Origin: JBIOXB01 sp050732395
Lineage (GTDB): Bacteria > Zhuqueibacterota > Zhuqueibacteria > Zhuqueibacterales > Zhuqueibacteraceae
Length of the DNA: 64,000 bases
Direction of reading: 5' to 3'
NCBI GenBank assembly: GCA_050732395.1
Contig: JBOHQX010000078.1
Span: 1 to 64,000 of the forward strand
Positions 44,560 through 54,020 of the stretch are shown piece after piece (position 1 is the stretch's first letter; the number at the start of each line of letters is the position of its first letter). The notes under the pieces were generated by a model. That model did not search any database and was not told the origin of the DNA. It saw nothing but the letters and a program-made list of their open reading frames with translations. A program made the position numbers and the translations under genes.

Positions 44560-46031
44560 AGAAGAAAAAAGTCGTTCTCTTTTTTCCTGCTTATGCCAGC
44601 AACGAGGCCTGCCCGCCCCTGGCACTCATCGCGATCGCCGGGCCATTGGTGACCGAAGGGTATGAAGTCAAAATAATTGACACCGCAATGGAGCCGGATT
44701 TTGTCGGCGCCGTTATGCGTGAAGTCGAGGACGCGCTCTGCCTCGGCATCTCGCTGGTCACCGGCCCTATGATCAAAGGCGCGATCGCGGTGGGCCGCGC
44801 CGTGAAAGCGCGACATCCCGATCTGCCGATCATTCTGGGCGGCTGGCATCCGTCGATTCTGCCGCAGCAAACCCTGGCCTGCCCGTACGTCGACGCCGTC
44901 ATCGTCCGGCAAGGAGAGTTGACGTTTCTCGAATTGATCAAGCGTCTCGAAGCCGGCGAAGCGCTCACGGGCGTGGCAGGGACGTGGACGAAAGAGCGTG
45001 GCACGATCATACAGAATCCGCCCCGGCCGCACACCCCCGTGGCCATGTTGCCCAGCCGCATGCCGGGCTATGGCCTGATTGACTATGAGCGCTATTATCG
45101 CGCCACGGGCTTGCGCTGGTTAATGTACACCACGAGCCACGGGTGCCCTTACAACTGTTCGTATTGCTCCAACGCCGCCGTCTATGGCCGCAATCTCGAC
45201 GTGTTGCCGGTCGAACAAGTCGTCGAGGAAGTCACCTATCTGGTGCGAAAGTATCAGATCAAGTTACTCGGCATTATCGATGATATTTTTTTTGCCTTCC
45301 GGCCGCGCTCGCTGGAGATCGCCGAAGGCTTCATTCGCAATGATTTGAAGTTTGAATGGTATATTCAGGATCGCGCAGATTCCTGGCAACGACTGACCAC
45401 GGCGCAAGCACGCATGTTTCGCCGCGCCGGCCTCACGCGCATTCACTTCGGTGCGGAATCCGGCTCCGATGAAGTGCTCAAGTCCATCGAGAAAAAATCG
45501 AATACCGAAGCCACTCTGGCCGCGGTGGAGCGCTGCCAGGAAGCGGATATTCGCGCGAGCTTTGGCTTCATCTTCGGTTTACCTGCGGAGAAAGACGAAG
45601 ATTTATTACAGACCGTCGATCTCATCCGCCAGATTTACGAACGCTACGATCGCGCGGATTGTTATACCAATATCTTTACGCCCTACCCCGGCTCGCCCGC
45701 GTGGCAAGAGTCGATTGATCGCGGCCTGGTCCCGCCGGAATCATTTGCAGAATGGGCCGATTTCTATCCCCGCCTGACCGTCCTGCCATGGCTGAATGGC
45801 GGCAAACACCAGCGCCTGCAAGCGATCCGGCAATTCATCCGTTTCGGCTACCACCAGGTCAAAGTCGGCGAGCAGCAACACTCGTGGCGACATCGTTTGG
45901 TGTTGAACATGTTACGGCCGAGCGCGCAGTTTCGCCTGAAAAACCATCGCTTCGATTTTCCACTGGAGATTTACGGATATTGGGGGCTGCAGCGCCTGAA
46001 GAAGGAATTGCTTCATGCCGAGCGTTTTTGA
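44556..46031 (+). CDS. B12-binding radical SAM protein 1
   Basis: 491 aa, starting in the ATGA overlap with the methyltransferase. Residues ~1-135 form a cobalamin-binding-like Rossmann domain (KKVVLFFPAYAS, IIDTAMEP, LGISLVTGPM, IILGGWHPSILPQ) without a visible DxHxxG His ligand. A radical SAM domain follows with the [4Fe-4S] CxxxCxxC at Cys197, Cys201, Cys204 (HGCPYNCSYC), then GAESGSDEVLKSIEKKSN, FGFIFGLPAEKDEDL, and TPYPGSPAW. Such enzymes (BchE, HpnP, methyltransferases) add methyl groups or rearrange unreactive carbons, using B12 and SAM anaerobically or microaerobically. It is the first of five related genes here. Substrate is unknown. Confidence 0.85.
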   Translation: MKKKKVVLFFPAYASNEACPPLALIAIAGPLVTEGYEVKIIDTAMEPDFVGAVMREVEDALCLGISLVTGPMIKGAIAVGRAVKARHPDLPIILGGWHPSILPQQTLACPYVDAVIVRQGELTFLELIKRLEAGEALTGVAGTWTKERGTIIQNPPRPHTPVAMLPSRMPGYGLIDYERYYRATGLRWLMYTTSHGCPYNCSYCSNAAVYGRNLDVLPVEQVVEEVTYLVRKYQIKLLGIIDDIFFAFRPRSLEIAEGFIRNDLKFEWYIQDRADSWQRLTTAQARMFRRAGLTRIHFGAESGSDEVLKSIEKKSNTEATLAAVERCQEADIRASFGFIFGLPAEKDEDLLQTVDLIRQIYERYDRADCYTNIFTPYPGSPAWQESIDRGLVPPESFAEWADFYPRLTVLPWLNGGKHQRLQAIRQFIRFGYHQVKVGEQQHSWRHRLVLNMLRPSAQFRLKNHRFDFPLEIYGYWGLQRLKKELLHAERF

Positions 46032-48246
46032 AACCGCCCGAGGCAGCGCGCCGGGCAGATGGCGAGCGCCGGCAGGAATGGAGGAGATTCTTACCGTCAC
46101 TGCGGCGAAACCTGCCTGCGCATGGTTGATCTTCATAGTTTTTGCCGCCCTCATTTTCTGGAAGGGCGTATGGCCCTCGCTGCAGAACACGCGCGGCGAT
46201 TTTGCCAACTACTACACTGCCTCGCGTTTGATCGCCGAAGGCAAACCTCTGCAGCTTGCCTATCGCGACTTCGTTTGGTTTCAAAAGCAGATCGACCGCT
46301 ACGGCATCGAACATCAGCTCGGCGGCTTTATTCCGCATCCGCCGCCGGCGGCACTGGTGATGTTACCGCTCGCTTCGTTCACGCCCCTGGTGGCAAAACG
46401 CGTTTGGATCGTTCTTAATCTGATTTTCGCGATTGGTTGCATCATGCTCTTCGCGCGCATTACGGCCATGCCCTGGCTTCCCGTCGCGATCGTTTTTCTC
46501 GGCACGGGTTTCGGACTGGTCAACAATTTTCTTTTCGGGCAGATGTACCTGCTCCTGCTCGCGACGCTCGCAGGCGGAATTTATTTGCAGCAACGCGGGT
46601 ATTCGATTTGGGCGGGCATCTTGCTCGGCCTCATGATCCCGATGAAATACGTTGGCGCGTTCTTTCTCATCTATTTTGCATGGAAAAAAGAGTGGCGGCT
46701 CGTGTGCGCCGGAGTGTGTGCCACCCTCGCTGTGATTCTCATCGCGCTGTGGAGGGAAGGTGTGGAAATTTTTCAAGTTTTCGTCACGGAAGTTTTGCCG
46801 CGCCACCTGCCCGGCGAAATTCAAGACCCGTTCGCGATTCAGTTTCAATCGTGGAACAGCATGCTGCGGCGTTTGTTCATTCACAATGCTTCACTCAATC
46901 CGCAGCCGCCCCTTCCTTCGGAACTTCTCTTTGTCGTGATGAAGCATCTCATCCCGTGGCTTTGGTTCGCAAGCTTCGTGTGGATTTATCGCGAAACGAA
47001 ATTTGCGAATGCGAGGCAGCAAAGCTCGTTTGAGATCGGCATGATGCCGCTTGCGATCTTATTGGTTTCGCCCGGCAGCGCGACGTATCATTTTTTGCTG
47101 CTCAGCCTCTCCACGATTTGTTTCGCCCAAATTCTCTGGGAGCGCGCAGAAAGGTTGCGCGCGCTTTTTCTGTGCGGCTTGTTCATCACGATCAATCTGC
47201 CCCACTATCTCGTGCTCAAAAAGTACGCCAGCGGCTGGCTTACCCCTGTCGGTTATATCCGGCTTTGGCTTCTGGTATTTTTCTTCGCAGCGATTTGCGT
47301 TTTCTTCTCGCGCGCAGCGCACTGGCAATGGCAATCGAATGCTTGCAAGAGATACTTGTTGCCGGCGCTGGTAGGTGCCCTTTTGATGATGGCGCTCGAT
47401 TTCCGGCGCCTGCAGGCGCGCGAGCGGGATGCCGCGCTTTGGGTTCCGCTCCATGAAAAAGAATTTGATCGCCACCTCGGCTTGTTGGTTAAAACCCCGA
47501 ATCTCGGACGCGAACGAATTGTTTTCAGCTACGGCGAATTGCTGGATGAGGATTATGCGATCTTCTCCATGACCACTAACGGCACCGTCGAGGGGCAATG
47601 GACGCCGGACACCTCACAAAAGTTTTACGAGCCGGACCTGGCGAGCGATGACCACAGCATTTTATTGGAAAGCATCAATAACGGCCGCGCGGAAGTTTGG
47701 TTGAGTCGCAGCAAAGAACACCCGCCAGAACTCGTGTTAGCAGGAGAGAAGCCACGCTGGCATCACGACGGCGCGCACTTTGCTTTTCTGCGCGACCATC
47801 GCATCGGCGTTGCCAACGTGTCCACTGCGGGCGAGAAAAAGCCGCAATGGTTACAGATCGACGAGACGTGTTACGATCATGCATTTTCTCCTTGCGACGA
47901 TCGCCTGCTTTATTGTGGAGAGAGAAGTGCTGATTCGCGTTTTGTGCTGGCGAGCATCGATATTCAAACCGGCGTGCGGAAAATTCTTTTGGAGAGCGAA
48001 ACGAGCTTCGAACGCCCGGCGTGGGCGCCCGGGGCCGAGCGCATTGTCTTTTCGTGGAATCTGAATGGCAACCGCGATCTTTGGATGATGAACTTGACTG
48101 ATCTCCGGCCCACACGCTTGACGCGCGATCGCGCCATTGACACTGCGCCGGTGTGGGATGAAGCGCATCAACGTATCTTATTCACCTCGGATCGCGGCCG
48201 GGGGTTGGAGTTCAGCACAATGTTCAGCATCGCTTTGGAGAGATGA
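46015..48246 (+). CDS. GT87-like membrane glycosyltransferase fused to a TolB-type propeller
   Basis: 743 aa from ATG 46015 (AAGGA 8 bases upstream); it overlaps the previous gene by 17 bases, and ATG 46078 is a fallback. Residues ~35-470 are a polytopic membrane enzyme of the DUF2029/GT87 type: a first helix, then GDFANYYTASRLIAEGKPL, HPPPAALVMLPLA, NNFLFGQMYLLLLATL, LLGLMIPMKYV, and about ten helices. From ~490 on there are repeated beta segments of WD40/TolB-like PD40 pattern (EPDLASDDHSILLESINNGRAEVWL, PRWHHDGAHFAFL, AFSPCDDRLLYCG, PAWAPGAERIVFSWNLNGNRDLWMM, VWDEAHQRILFTSDRG). GT87 enzymes use polyprenyl-phosphate sugars to build lipoglycans. The propeller may bind the glycan or another surface protein. 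The fusion is unusual. Confidence 0.82.
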   Translation: MPSVFETARGSAPGRWRAPAGMEEILTVTAAKPACAWLIFIVFAALIFWKGVWPSLQNTRGDFANYYTASRLIAEGKPLQLAYRDFVWFQKQIDRYGIEHQLGGFIPHPPPAALVMLPLASFTPLVAKRVWIVLNLIFAIGCIMLFARITAMPWLPVAIVFLGTGFGLVNNFLFGQMYLLLLATLAGGIYLQQRGYSIWAGILLGLMIPMKYVGAFFLIYFAWKKEWRLVCAGVCATLAVILIALWREGVEIFQVFVTEVLPRHLPGEIQDPFAIQFQSWNSMLRRLFIHNASLNPQPPLPSELLFVVMKHLIPWLWFASFVWIYRETKFANARQQSSFEIGMMPLAILLVSPGSATYHFLLLSLSTICFAQILWERAERLRALFLCGLFITINLPHYLVLKKYASGWLTPVGYIRLWLLVFFFAAICVFFSRAAHWQWQSNACKRYLLPALVGALLMMALDFRRLQARERDAALWVPLHEKEFDRHLGLLVKTPNLGRERIVFSYGELLDEDYAIFSMTTNGTVEGQWTPDTSQKFYEPDLASDDHSILLESINNGRAEVWLSRSKEHPPELVLAGEKPRWHHDGAHFAFLRDHRIGVANVSTAGEKKPQWLQIDETCYDHAFSPCDDRLLYCGERSADSRFVLASIDIQTGVRKILLESETSFERPAWAPGAERIVFSWNLNGNRDLWMMNLTDLRPTRLTRDRAIDTAPVWDEAHQRILFTSDRGRGLEFSTMFSIALER

Positions 48247-48304
48247 AGCGGGAAGATTCAATTGACCCCCCGTGCTTTGGATGCTATTTCATGGAAGAAT
48301 CCAA

Positions 48305-49522
48305 ATGCTGCTCATGAGTCTGCGCATCAAGATTGCCAAGTGGTTGGACGAATACGTTGGCCGCGTGCTCATCGTTCTCGTCCGAGGCTTGCGTCTCCGC
48401 AAACGTGGCGCAAATCAGCAGGCATCCAGAGCGCGTATCCTCGTCATCAAGTTTTGGGGAATGGGAAGCATTATTTTGCTGGAGCCGGCATTGCGCAGCC
48501 TGCGCGAGCGTTTTCCGCATGCACGCATCGACTTCCTCACGCTGGCGCAGAATCAAGACGTGTTCGCGTTGCTGCCACACATCGATCACGTGTACGTATT
48601 GGAATTCGGCAACGATGTCCGGTTCATCATGACGACCTTCTCTGTGCTGGCACGATTGCGTCTGGTCAATTATGATTTGATCTTTGATGCTGAGTTCTTC
48701 GCAAACTTTTCCGCACTCTTAGCGCGCGTTGCCGCGCCCAAAACTTTAGTGGGATTCTCGCGGCCGCTCGCGCGCAAGCGCGAGCTGTTGGACCTTGCCG
48801 TCCCTTTTCACGATGAAGAGCATGCGACGCAAAATTTTTTGCGCCTGATACTGGCCGCGCCGAGTACGCAAGAGAGTGGTGCCGGCTTCTCGAGTTTGTA
48901 CAAGGTCTCGCCGCGGTTACGATTGGCGGCTCCCGAGCACAGGCGTTTTGTCGATACCTATGTCGTCATAAACGTCAATGCCAGCCCGCTGGCACTGGAA
49001 CGGCGATGGCCTCGGGAGAATTTTGTGCAGCTCGCGCGCTGGCTGCTGCGCGAATATGAAATCGAGCTCGCGCTCATCGGCAACGCGGCGGAGAGAGAAT
49101 ACACGCAGCACGTCGCTGGCGCGATCGACGCTCCCGATCGCGTGCGCAATCGCGCCGGTGCCCTGAATCTGCGCGAGCTTGCTGCGCTGATGCATGACGC
49201 CTCGTTGGTCATCTCAAATGACAGCGGCCCGCTGCATCTCGCCGCGGCTTTGCATCGGCCCGTGGTCGGGTTCTATGGCCCGGAGACACCGAAGCGCTTC
49301 GGCCCTCTCAACGATGAGCAGTTGATTTTTTATCTCGGTTTGCCTTGCAGTCCGTGCATGAGCGTGCACAACGCCAAAACCGTGAATTGCACCAATCATC
49401 GCCGCTGCATGTTGCAGTTGAGCGTGGCCATGGTCGTTCCACGGCTGCGGCGCTTTATAGATGAAAATGGACTGCTGCCCAAGCGGGTGGCACAAGGCCA
49501 AATGATTGAAGTTGCAGATTAG
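48305..49522 (+). CDS. Glycosyltransferase family 9 (heptosyltransferase-like)
   Basis: Frame opens at GTG 48272; ATG 48305 has GGAAG 7 bases upstream, giving 405 aa. Seen are ARILVIKFWGMGSIILLEPALRSLRERFPHA and IDFLTLAQNQDV in the N-terminal Rossmann half, then VVINVNASPLALERRWPRENFVQLARWL and ISNDSGPLHLAAALHRPVVGFYGPETPKRFGP in the nucleotide-binding half, which are the hallmarks of ADP-heptose-type transferases (WaaC/WaaF, RfaQ). A C-terminal Cys/His-rich stretch (PCSPCMS, CTNHRRCM) is typical of some members. It would add a sugar to an outer-membrane lipid or glycan. No heptose-biosynthesis genes are near, so donor sugar is unknown. It follows the GT87-propeller gene by 58 bases. Confidence 0.9.
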   Translation: MLLMSLRIKIAKWLDEYVGRVLIVLVRGLRLRKRGANQQASRARILVIKFWGMGSIILLEPALRSLRERFPHARIDFLTLAQNQDVFALLPHIDHVYVLEFGNDVRFIMTTFSVLARLRLVNYDLIFDAEFFANFSALLARVAAPKTLVGFSRPLARKRELLDLAVPFHDEEHATQNFLRLILAAPSTQESGAGFSSLYKVSPRLRLAAPEHRRFVDTYVVINVNASPLALERRWPRENFVQLARWLLREYEIELALIGNAAEREYTQHVAGAIDAPDRVRNRAGALNLRELAALMHDASLVISNDSGPLHLAAALHRPVVGFYGPETPKRFGPLNDEQLIFYLGLPCSPCMSVHNAKTVNCTNHRRCMLQLSVAMVVPRLRRFIDENGLLPKRVAQGQMIEVAD

Positions 49523-49557
49523 TACGACCACATTCATTCGCCGCTGCCAGACGGGTA

Positions 49558-49647
49558 TGTCATTCCGTAAGAATCTTCCCACGCACTGGGTATCATTCTA
49601 AAATGAGGCTTCATCCAGGCGCTTGGCAAGATTCCTGCGGATTGACA
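49558..49647. repeat. MITE-like palindromic repeat, copy A
   Basis: A 90-base intergenic element. Left arm TGTCATTCCGTAAGAATC (49558-) and right arm GATTCCTGCGGATTGACA (-49647) are inverted repeats of 24 bases at 20 of 24 positions. The words TGTCATTC...GAATCTT recur in the copies at 58.1 and 62.5 kb. It lies 36 bases after the GT9 stop and just before a radical SAM gene. Confidence 0.6.
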
Positions 49648-49672
49648 GGTTCGAGGATGACAAATTACGTCA

Positions 49673-51100
49673 ATGCGCATGCCAGAAACTCCAAATAACA
49701 AACTTCTCCTGCTCAATCCTCCCGGCAAACGTGTTTATTTGCGCGATTATTTTTGCAGCAAGGTTTCGCAGGCCGATTATCTGAATCATCCGATCGACTT
49801 CATTTATCTGAGCGGTTTGCTGCGCGAGCACTACGAGCTGCATCTCCTCGATGCGATCGTGGATCGCCTCTCCGCACAAACATCCCTGCAGACGATCCAA
49901 GCGTTGCAACCCGCGGCAATCATCGGCCTCATCGGCTCCGTCTCGTATGAAGAAGACGCGGCATTTTATCGGCGGCTCGCCGAGCAACAGCAAGTACCCC
50001 TATTTCTCATCGGCGACGTGCTTATCGAAAATCGCGCCGAACGACTGCAAGAATTGCATTTTGCCACCGGCTTTTTACACGACTTCTCCGGTGATGAGGT
50101 ACATCGCTTTTTACAGGGCGAGCGCGATCGTCTTCAGAACATGACGTTTCAGCACGAGGGCGAAATTTACGCGGCGCCGATTGTCCGGCCGCGTTGCGAA
50201 AGCTTTGATTTGCCCGTGCCGGCGCATGAGCTCTTTCTCGGCAAAGACTATCGCTATCCGTTTGTGCGGCGCCGGCAATTCGCCACCGTCATGACCGAAT
50301 TCGGTTGCCCCTATCGCTGCACCTTTTGTATCATGAGCACGCTCGGCTGGAAAATTCGTCCGGTAAGCAACGTGCTGGCCGAGCTGGATGCCGTGCGCGC
50401 GCTGGGCATTCGCGAGCTTTTTTTTCTCGACCAAACCTTTGCTTTGCAAAAACCGCGCGCCCTGCAGCTTCTTCTGGAAATGCAGCGACGCGGCTATGGC
50501 TTCGGCTGGGTCTGTTTCAGCCGCGCAGATGTGCTGGATGACGAGGTGCTGGCCGAAATGAAAAAAGCCGGTTGCCACACCATTATCCTCGGTTTAGAAA
50601 GCGGGGATGAAGCCGTGCTGGCCGCAGCGAAAAAAGACTACGATCGCGGGCAGGTCCTTGCCGGGTTTCAGCGTTGTGCCGCACACGGTCTGCGCACCGT
50701 CGCCACGATCATTATCGGCTTGCCCGAGGAAACCGAAGCCTCGTTTCAACGCACCCTGGATTTCCTTCGGCAGGTGCCGTGCGATTTTGCTTCCTTCAAT
50801 GTTGCTGTTCCGCGCATGGGCACGCCACTGCGGCAACAAGCGGTGGCGCAGCAACTCATTCCGCCAGATCTGCACGTGATGGATCAATCGGGAAGCGCGA
50901 TTGCCATGCCGACGTTGACCTTGAGCCGCATGCAGATCGAGGCCATGCATCAACGCGCCGTGCGCGAGTTTTATTTCAATCTTCATTATTTGTTGCGGCG
51001 TCTGCGCAGCTTCAGGTCGCTGGAAGACGCTCGGATTCAAGCACGGCAAGGATATGGTTTGCTGAAGAATTATTTAACGCTTCGCTTCCTGCACAGATGA
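49673..51100 (+). CDS. B12-binding radical SAM protein 2
   Basis: 475 aa from ATG 49673 (49679 also possible); no strong ribosome site. An N-terminal Rossmann-like domain (LLLLNPPGKRVYLRDYFCSKVSQADYL, then IYLSGLLREH, LLDAIVDRL) is followed by the radical SAM domain with the CxxxCxxC motif at Cys212, Cys216, Cys219 (FGCPYRCTFC). Further marks are LFFLDQTFALQKPRALQLL, GLESGDEAVLAAAKKDYDRGQ, IIIGLPEETEASFQRTLDFLRQ, and RMGTPLRQQ. The C-terminal ~50 residues are helical and basic. It is translationally coupled (ATGA) to radical SAM protein 3, so the two probably act in sequence on one molecule. Substrate unknown. Confidence 0.85.
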   Translation: MRMPETPNNKLLLLNPPGKRVYLRDYFCSKVSQADYLNHPIDFIYLSGLLREHYELHLLDAIVDRLSAQTSLQTIQALQPAAIIGLIGSVSYEEDAAFYRRLAEQQQVPLFLIGDVLIENRAERLQELHFATGFLHDFSGDEVHRFLQGERDRLQNMTFQHEGEIYAAPIVRPRCESFDLPVPAHELFLGKDYRYPFVRRRQFATVMTEFGCPYRCTFCIMSTLGWKIRPVSNVLAELDAVRALGIRELFFLDQTFALQKPRALQLLLEMQRRGYGFGWVCFSRADVLDDEVLAEMKKAGCHTIILGLESGDEAVLAAAKKDYDRGQVLAGFQRCAAHGLRTVATIIIGLPEETEASFQRTLDFLRQVPCDFASFNVAVPRMGTPLRQQAVAQQLIPPDLHVMDQSGSAIAMPTLTLSRMQIEAMHQRAVREFYFNLHYLLRRLRSFRSLEDARIQARQGYGLLKNYLTLRFLHR

Positions 51101-52599
51101 AGAGTCGAGCCGACATTATTCTGTACTTCCCCCGCAGCGCCAACAGCAAATATCGCGTGCCGATGTCGCTGCTCGCACTCGGTTCGATGTTGGAGAACCG
51201 TTACGACTACGCCATTCTCGATGGCAATTTCTTTCACGATCCGATTGCTCAATTGTCTTCCGCCCTCGAGCGTACCGGCGCGCAAATTCTCGGGATGTCA
51301 GTGATGCCCGGGCCGCAATTGCAGGAAGCCATTCCATTGGTTCGCCACTTGCGGCGTCGTTTTCCGGGACTACAAATCATTTGGGGCGGATATTTTCCGT
51401 CGAATCATACGGATATTGTTTTGCAAAGCGGCTGGGTGGATTACGTCATGCGCGGCCCGGTGGAACGTGAGTTCGCCCAACTGTCGCAGTACCTCAACGG
51501 CAACGGCGTCCTGCGCGAATCGATTCTCGGGCTTTCATATCGTGAAAACGGGCGCGTCGTACACAATCCGCAACGAATGCCGCTCGCGCCCATCGACGAT
51601 CTGCCGCCGTGGCCGTATGAACGTCTCGGCGATATGCGTCGTTATCTCGGCAAAACTTGTCTGGGCAAGCGCACGATGGCGATGCATACGAGCTACGGCT
51701 GTCCGTTCAAATGCAGCTTTTGCGCTGTCGTGCCGATTTATGAAGGCGGCTGGGTGGCACGCACGGCGCCGCGCGTTGCCGATGACGTCGAAAGCGTCAT
51801 CAAAAGATTCGGCGTCGACGCCATTGAATTTGACGACAATAACTTTTTTACTTCCGTGAAGCGCACTTCGGAGTTTGCCGAAGAATTATTGCAGCGCGAG
51901 CTTCGCGTCTCGTGGTGGGGCGAAGCGCGGCCCGACACCCTCGAAAACTATCCCGATGGCGTGCTCGCGCAGATGCGGCGCGCCGGCTGTAAAATGATCT
52001 TTCTCGGCGCGGAATCCGGTTCGGCACTGCGACTCGAACAAATGAACAAGGGCGGCACGCAAACCCCGGAAACGATTTTGCGCCTGGCGGAAAAACTTCG
52101 ACGGCACGATATCGTACCGGAGTTCTCCTTTGTGCTCGGCGCGCCGGCGGACGACGTGGATTCGGCGCTCAACGAAGAAATCGCCTTTATCCGCCTGGTA
52201 AAAAAAATCAACCCGCAAAGCGAGATCATCATTTATGTTTATGCGCCCGTGCCGGTGCCCGGCTCTTCTTTGTTTGAAGAGGTGCAAAAAACCGGCTTTC
52301 AGTTTCCCGCTCGCCTGGAAGACTGGCAATTGCCACAATGGTCGCAGCTCGATTTGCGCCGCAATCCACTAACGCCGTGGCTTAAACCGCGCCACTTCGA
52401 CAAGATTCATCATTTCGAAGCGGTGTTGAATGCGCGCTATCCGACCAACTCCGACGTCAAATTAACTGCACGGCAACGACGGCTGCTGCAAGTGAGCGGT
52501 GCCTGGCGTTACGCCACCGGGTTCTATTTTGCACCATACGAGATCAAACTGTTGCAGCGCTGGATGCACTATCGCCAGCCGGAAATCGAAGGGTTTTGA
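51097..52599 (+). CDS. B12-binding radical SAM protein 3
   Basis: The frame stays open far upstream (to 50674) only by overlap; homology starts at ATG 51097 in the ATGA overlap with the preceding gene, giving 500 aa. N-terminal Rossmann-like domain: IILYFPRSANSKYRVPMSLLALGSML, IWGGYFPSNHTDIVL, DYVMRGPVEREFAQL. Radical SAM domain: YGCPFKCSFC with Cys202, Cys206, Cys209, IEFDDNNFFTSVKRTSEFAEELL, GAESGSALRLEQMNKGG, FVLGAPADD, and APVPVPGSSLFEEV. The segment order differs slightly from proteins 4 and 5, which suggests a distinct substrate or step. It is predicted cytosolic; product unknown. Confidence 0.85.
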   Translation: MKSRADIILYFPRSANSKYRVPMSLLALGSMLENRYDYAILDGNFFHDPIAQLSSALERTGAQILGMSVMPGPQLQEAIPLVRHLRRRFPGLQIIWGGYFPSNHTDIVLQSGWVDYVMRGPVEREFAQLSQYLNGNGVLRESILGLSYRENGRVVHNPQRMPLAPIDDLPPWPYERLGDMRRYLGKTCLGKRTMAMHTSYGCPFKCSFCAVVPIYEGGWVARTAPRVADDVESVIKRFGVDAIEFDDNNFFTSVKRTSEFAEELLQRELRVSWWGEARPDTLENYPDGVLAQMRRAGCKMIFLGAESGSALRLEQMNKGGTQTPETILRLAEKLRRHDIVPEFSFVLGAPADDVDSALNEEIAFIRLVKKINPQSEIIIYVYAPVPVPGSSLFEEVQKTGFQFPARLEDWQLPQWSQLDLRRNPLTPWLKPRHFDKIHHFEAVLNARYPTNSDVKLTARQRRLLQVSGAWRYATGFYFAPYEIKLLQRWMHYRQPEIEGF

Positions 52600-52663
52600 T
52601 TTTTGTTGTCAGCGAGCTTAAAACTAAGCCCCTTCGGACAGCATGGAAACAATAAAGCCTTCC

Positions 52664-52766
52664 AACACAGAGACACGAAGCACACGGAGTGTGACAGAGC
52701 GAGAGTTATTTCTCCCGGTGTTCTTTCATTCTCAGTGGCGCTCCGCGTTTTCTGTGTCCCTGTGTT
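52664..52766. repeat. Inverted CACAGAGACAC-type repeat
   Basis: AACACAGAGACAC (52664-52676) pairs with GTGTCCCTGTGTT (52754-52766) at 12 of 13 positions across a 77-base spacer, in the 224-base gap before the SGNH gene. The second arm recurs at 54164-54176 (GTGTCCCTGTGTTCAAAGGC). It looks like a dispersed intergenic repeat rather than a gene. Confidence 0.4.
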
Positions 52767-52823
52767 GAAGGAAAAAGCCTTTGGAATTCTTTTTCACCTT
52801 CTTCGGCCTCGTGGCCAAGCGAA

Positions 52824-54020
52824 TTGCGAGTGAGTAACCTAAACAAAACTGCTGCGAACCTCATTGCGCTTCTGTTGGGCGGCACGATGGCGATTGTGCT
52901 GGGCGAGGGCCTGCTGCGAATCTTTTTCGGTGCGAATGAACCCTTTTGCATGTACGAGCCCAATATTTCGCTCGAGCGGGAATTGTCCGACGGCGAGCGG
53001 CAGGGTTGTCCACAGGGTTTACGCTACTCCACCAATCAACAAGGCATGCGGGGCGACGACTACCCGGACGGCGCTTCTTCATATCGCATTTTGGCGATGG
53101 GCGGCAGCACCACGATTTGCACCTATCTGGATGATGCCAAGACCTGGCCGGCATTGGTTCAAAAAAAATTGGAGAAAACCGCTGACGGTCGGGCAGTCTG
53201 GGTGGGAAATATCGGCGCGAATGGATTGACTACGCGCAGCCATATCCTGCAAATGCTCTATTGCGTGCCGCAATATCGCGTCGAGGCCATGTTGCTGCTG
53301 GTCGGCATCAATGACCTGGTGCTGCGCCTTTGGGAGCATGAAAAGCATGACCCCAATTTCATGGAGAGCCCGGCGAACCGGCGTGCGCTCATGCAGCGGA
53401 TTTTTAGCGTCATGCCGGATAGCATGATCCATCCTGCTTATAAGCGCTTCGGTTTTTGGAAGCTGGCGCGGCGCACCAGAGCCGCCTTGCACAGCCACCA
53501 TCGCAGAAACCAAACCATTTCCGATTTGATGGCGTGGCGTCAAAATCGCGCGCAGGGCCATAAAATCACGAAGAGCCCCGACCTAACCGCTGCCTTGGAA
53601 GAATACGTGAGAAATATTGCCAATGTGGTCGAGCTGGCCAAACAAAGCAATATCCGGGTCATCACGATGACGCAGCCGGTGCTGTGGCATGCCGGTCTGC
53701 CGGAGGAAAATGCGAACCTTTTGTTCGGCTTTATCGGTGAGCCCGGGTTGGCGAATGGCCATGCGCATTATGCGGTGGAGATTCTGGCCGAGTGTATGAA
53801 ACTGTATAACGAGAAACTCCTGCAACTTTGTGGGCAACTTGGGGTCGAGTGCATCGATCTGGCCGCGCTCTTGCCGCAAAACACGGAGGTGTTTTGCGAT
53901 GATTGCCATTTTACCGAGTTGGGCGCGGAGCTCGTTGCCGATATTGTTGTGGAATATTTTCACAAGCAGCATCCCGTTCAAGCAGCTCTCTATGTAGCGC
54001 AACACGCTGCTGGTGAATGA
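52824..54020 (+). CDS. Membrane-anchored SGNH/GDSL-type hydrolase
   Basis: 398 aa from TTG 52824 (GTG 52830 is also possible). A hydrophobic segment at ~11-28 (LIALLLGGTMAIVLGEGLL) anchors it or exports it. The SGNH hydrolase blocks are visible: Ser95 in AMGGSTTICTY (block I), NIGANG (block II, Gly), LLVGINDLVL (block III, Asn), and DDCHFTELGAELVADI (block V, Asp and His). Family members remove or add acyl groups on glycans, lipids or peptidoglycan, and many sit beside glycosyltransferases. A role in O-acylation or deacylation of the envelope glycan is inference from the neighbourhood. Confidence 0.82.
   Translation: MRVSNLNKTAANLIALLLGGTMAIVLGEGLLRIFFGANEPFCMYEPNISLERELSDGERQGCPQGLRYSTNQQGMRGDDYPDGASSYRILAMGGSTTICTYLDDAKTWPALVQKKLEKTADGRAVWVGNIGANGLTTRSHILQMLYCVPQYRVEAMLLLVGINDLVLRLWEHEKHDPNFMESPANRRALMQRIFSVMPDSMIHPAYKRFGFWKLARRTRAALHSHHRRNQTISDLMAWRQNRAQGHKITKSPDLTAALEEYVRNIANVVELAKQSNIRVITMTQPVLWHAGLPEENANLLFGFIGEPGLANGHAHYAVEILAECMKLYNEKLLQLCGQLGVECIDLAALLPQNTEVFCDDCHFTELGAELVADIVVEYFHKQHPVQAALYVAQHAAGE

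Noticed and set aside
50674..51096. 141-residue N-terminal extension of radical SAM protein 3
   Set aside because: It lies inside the coding sequence of radical SAM protein 2 in another frame; the homologous start is the ATGA overlap at 51097.
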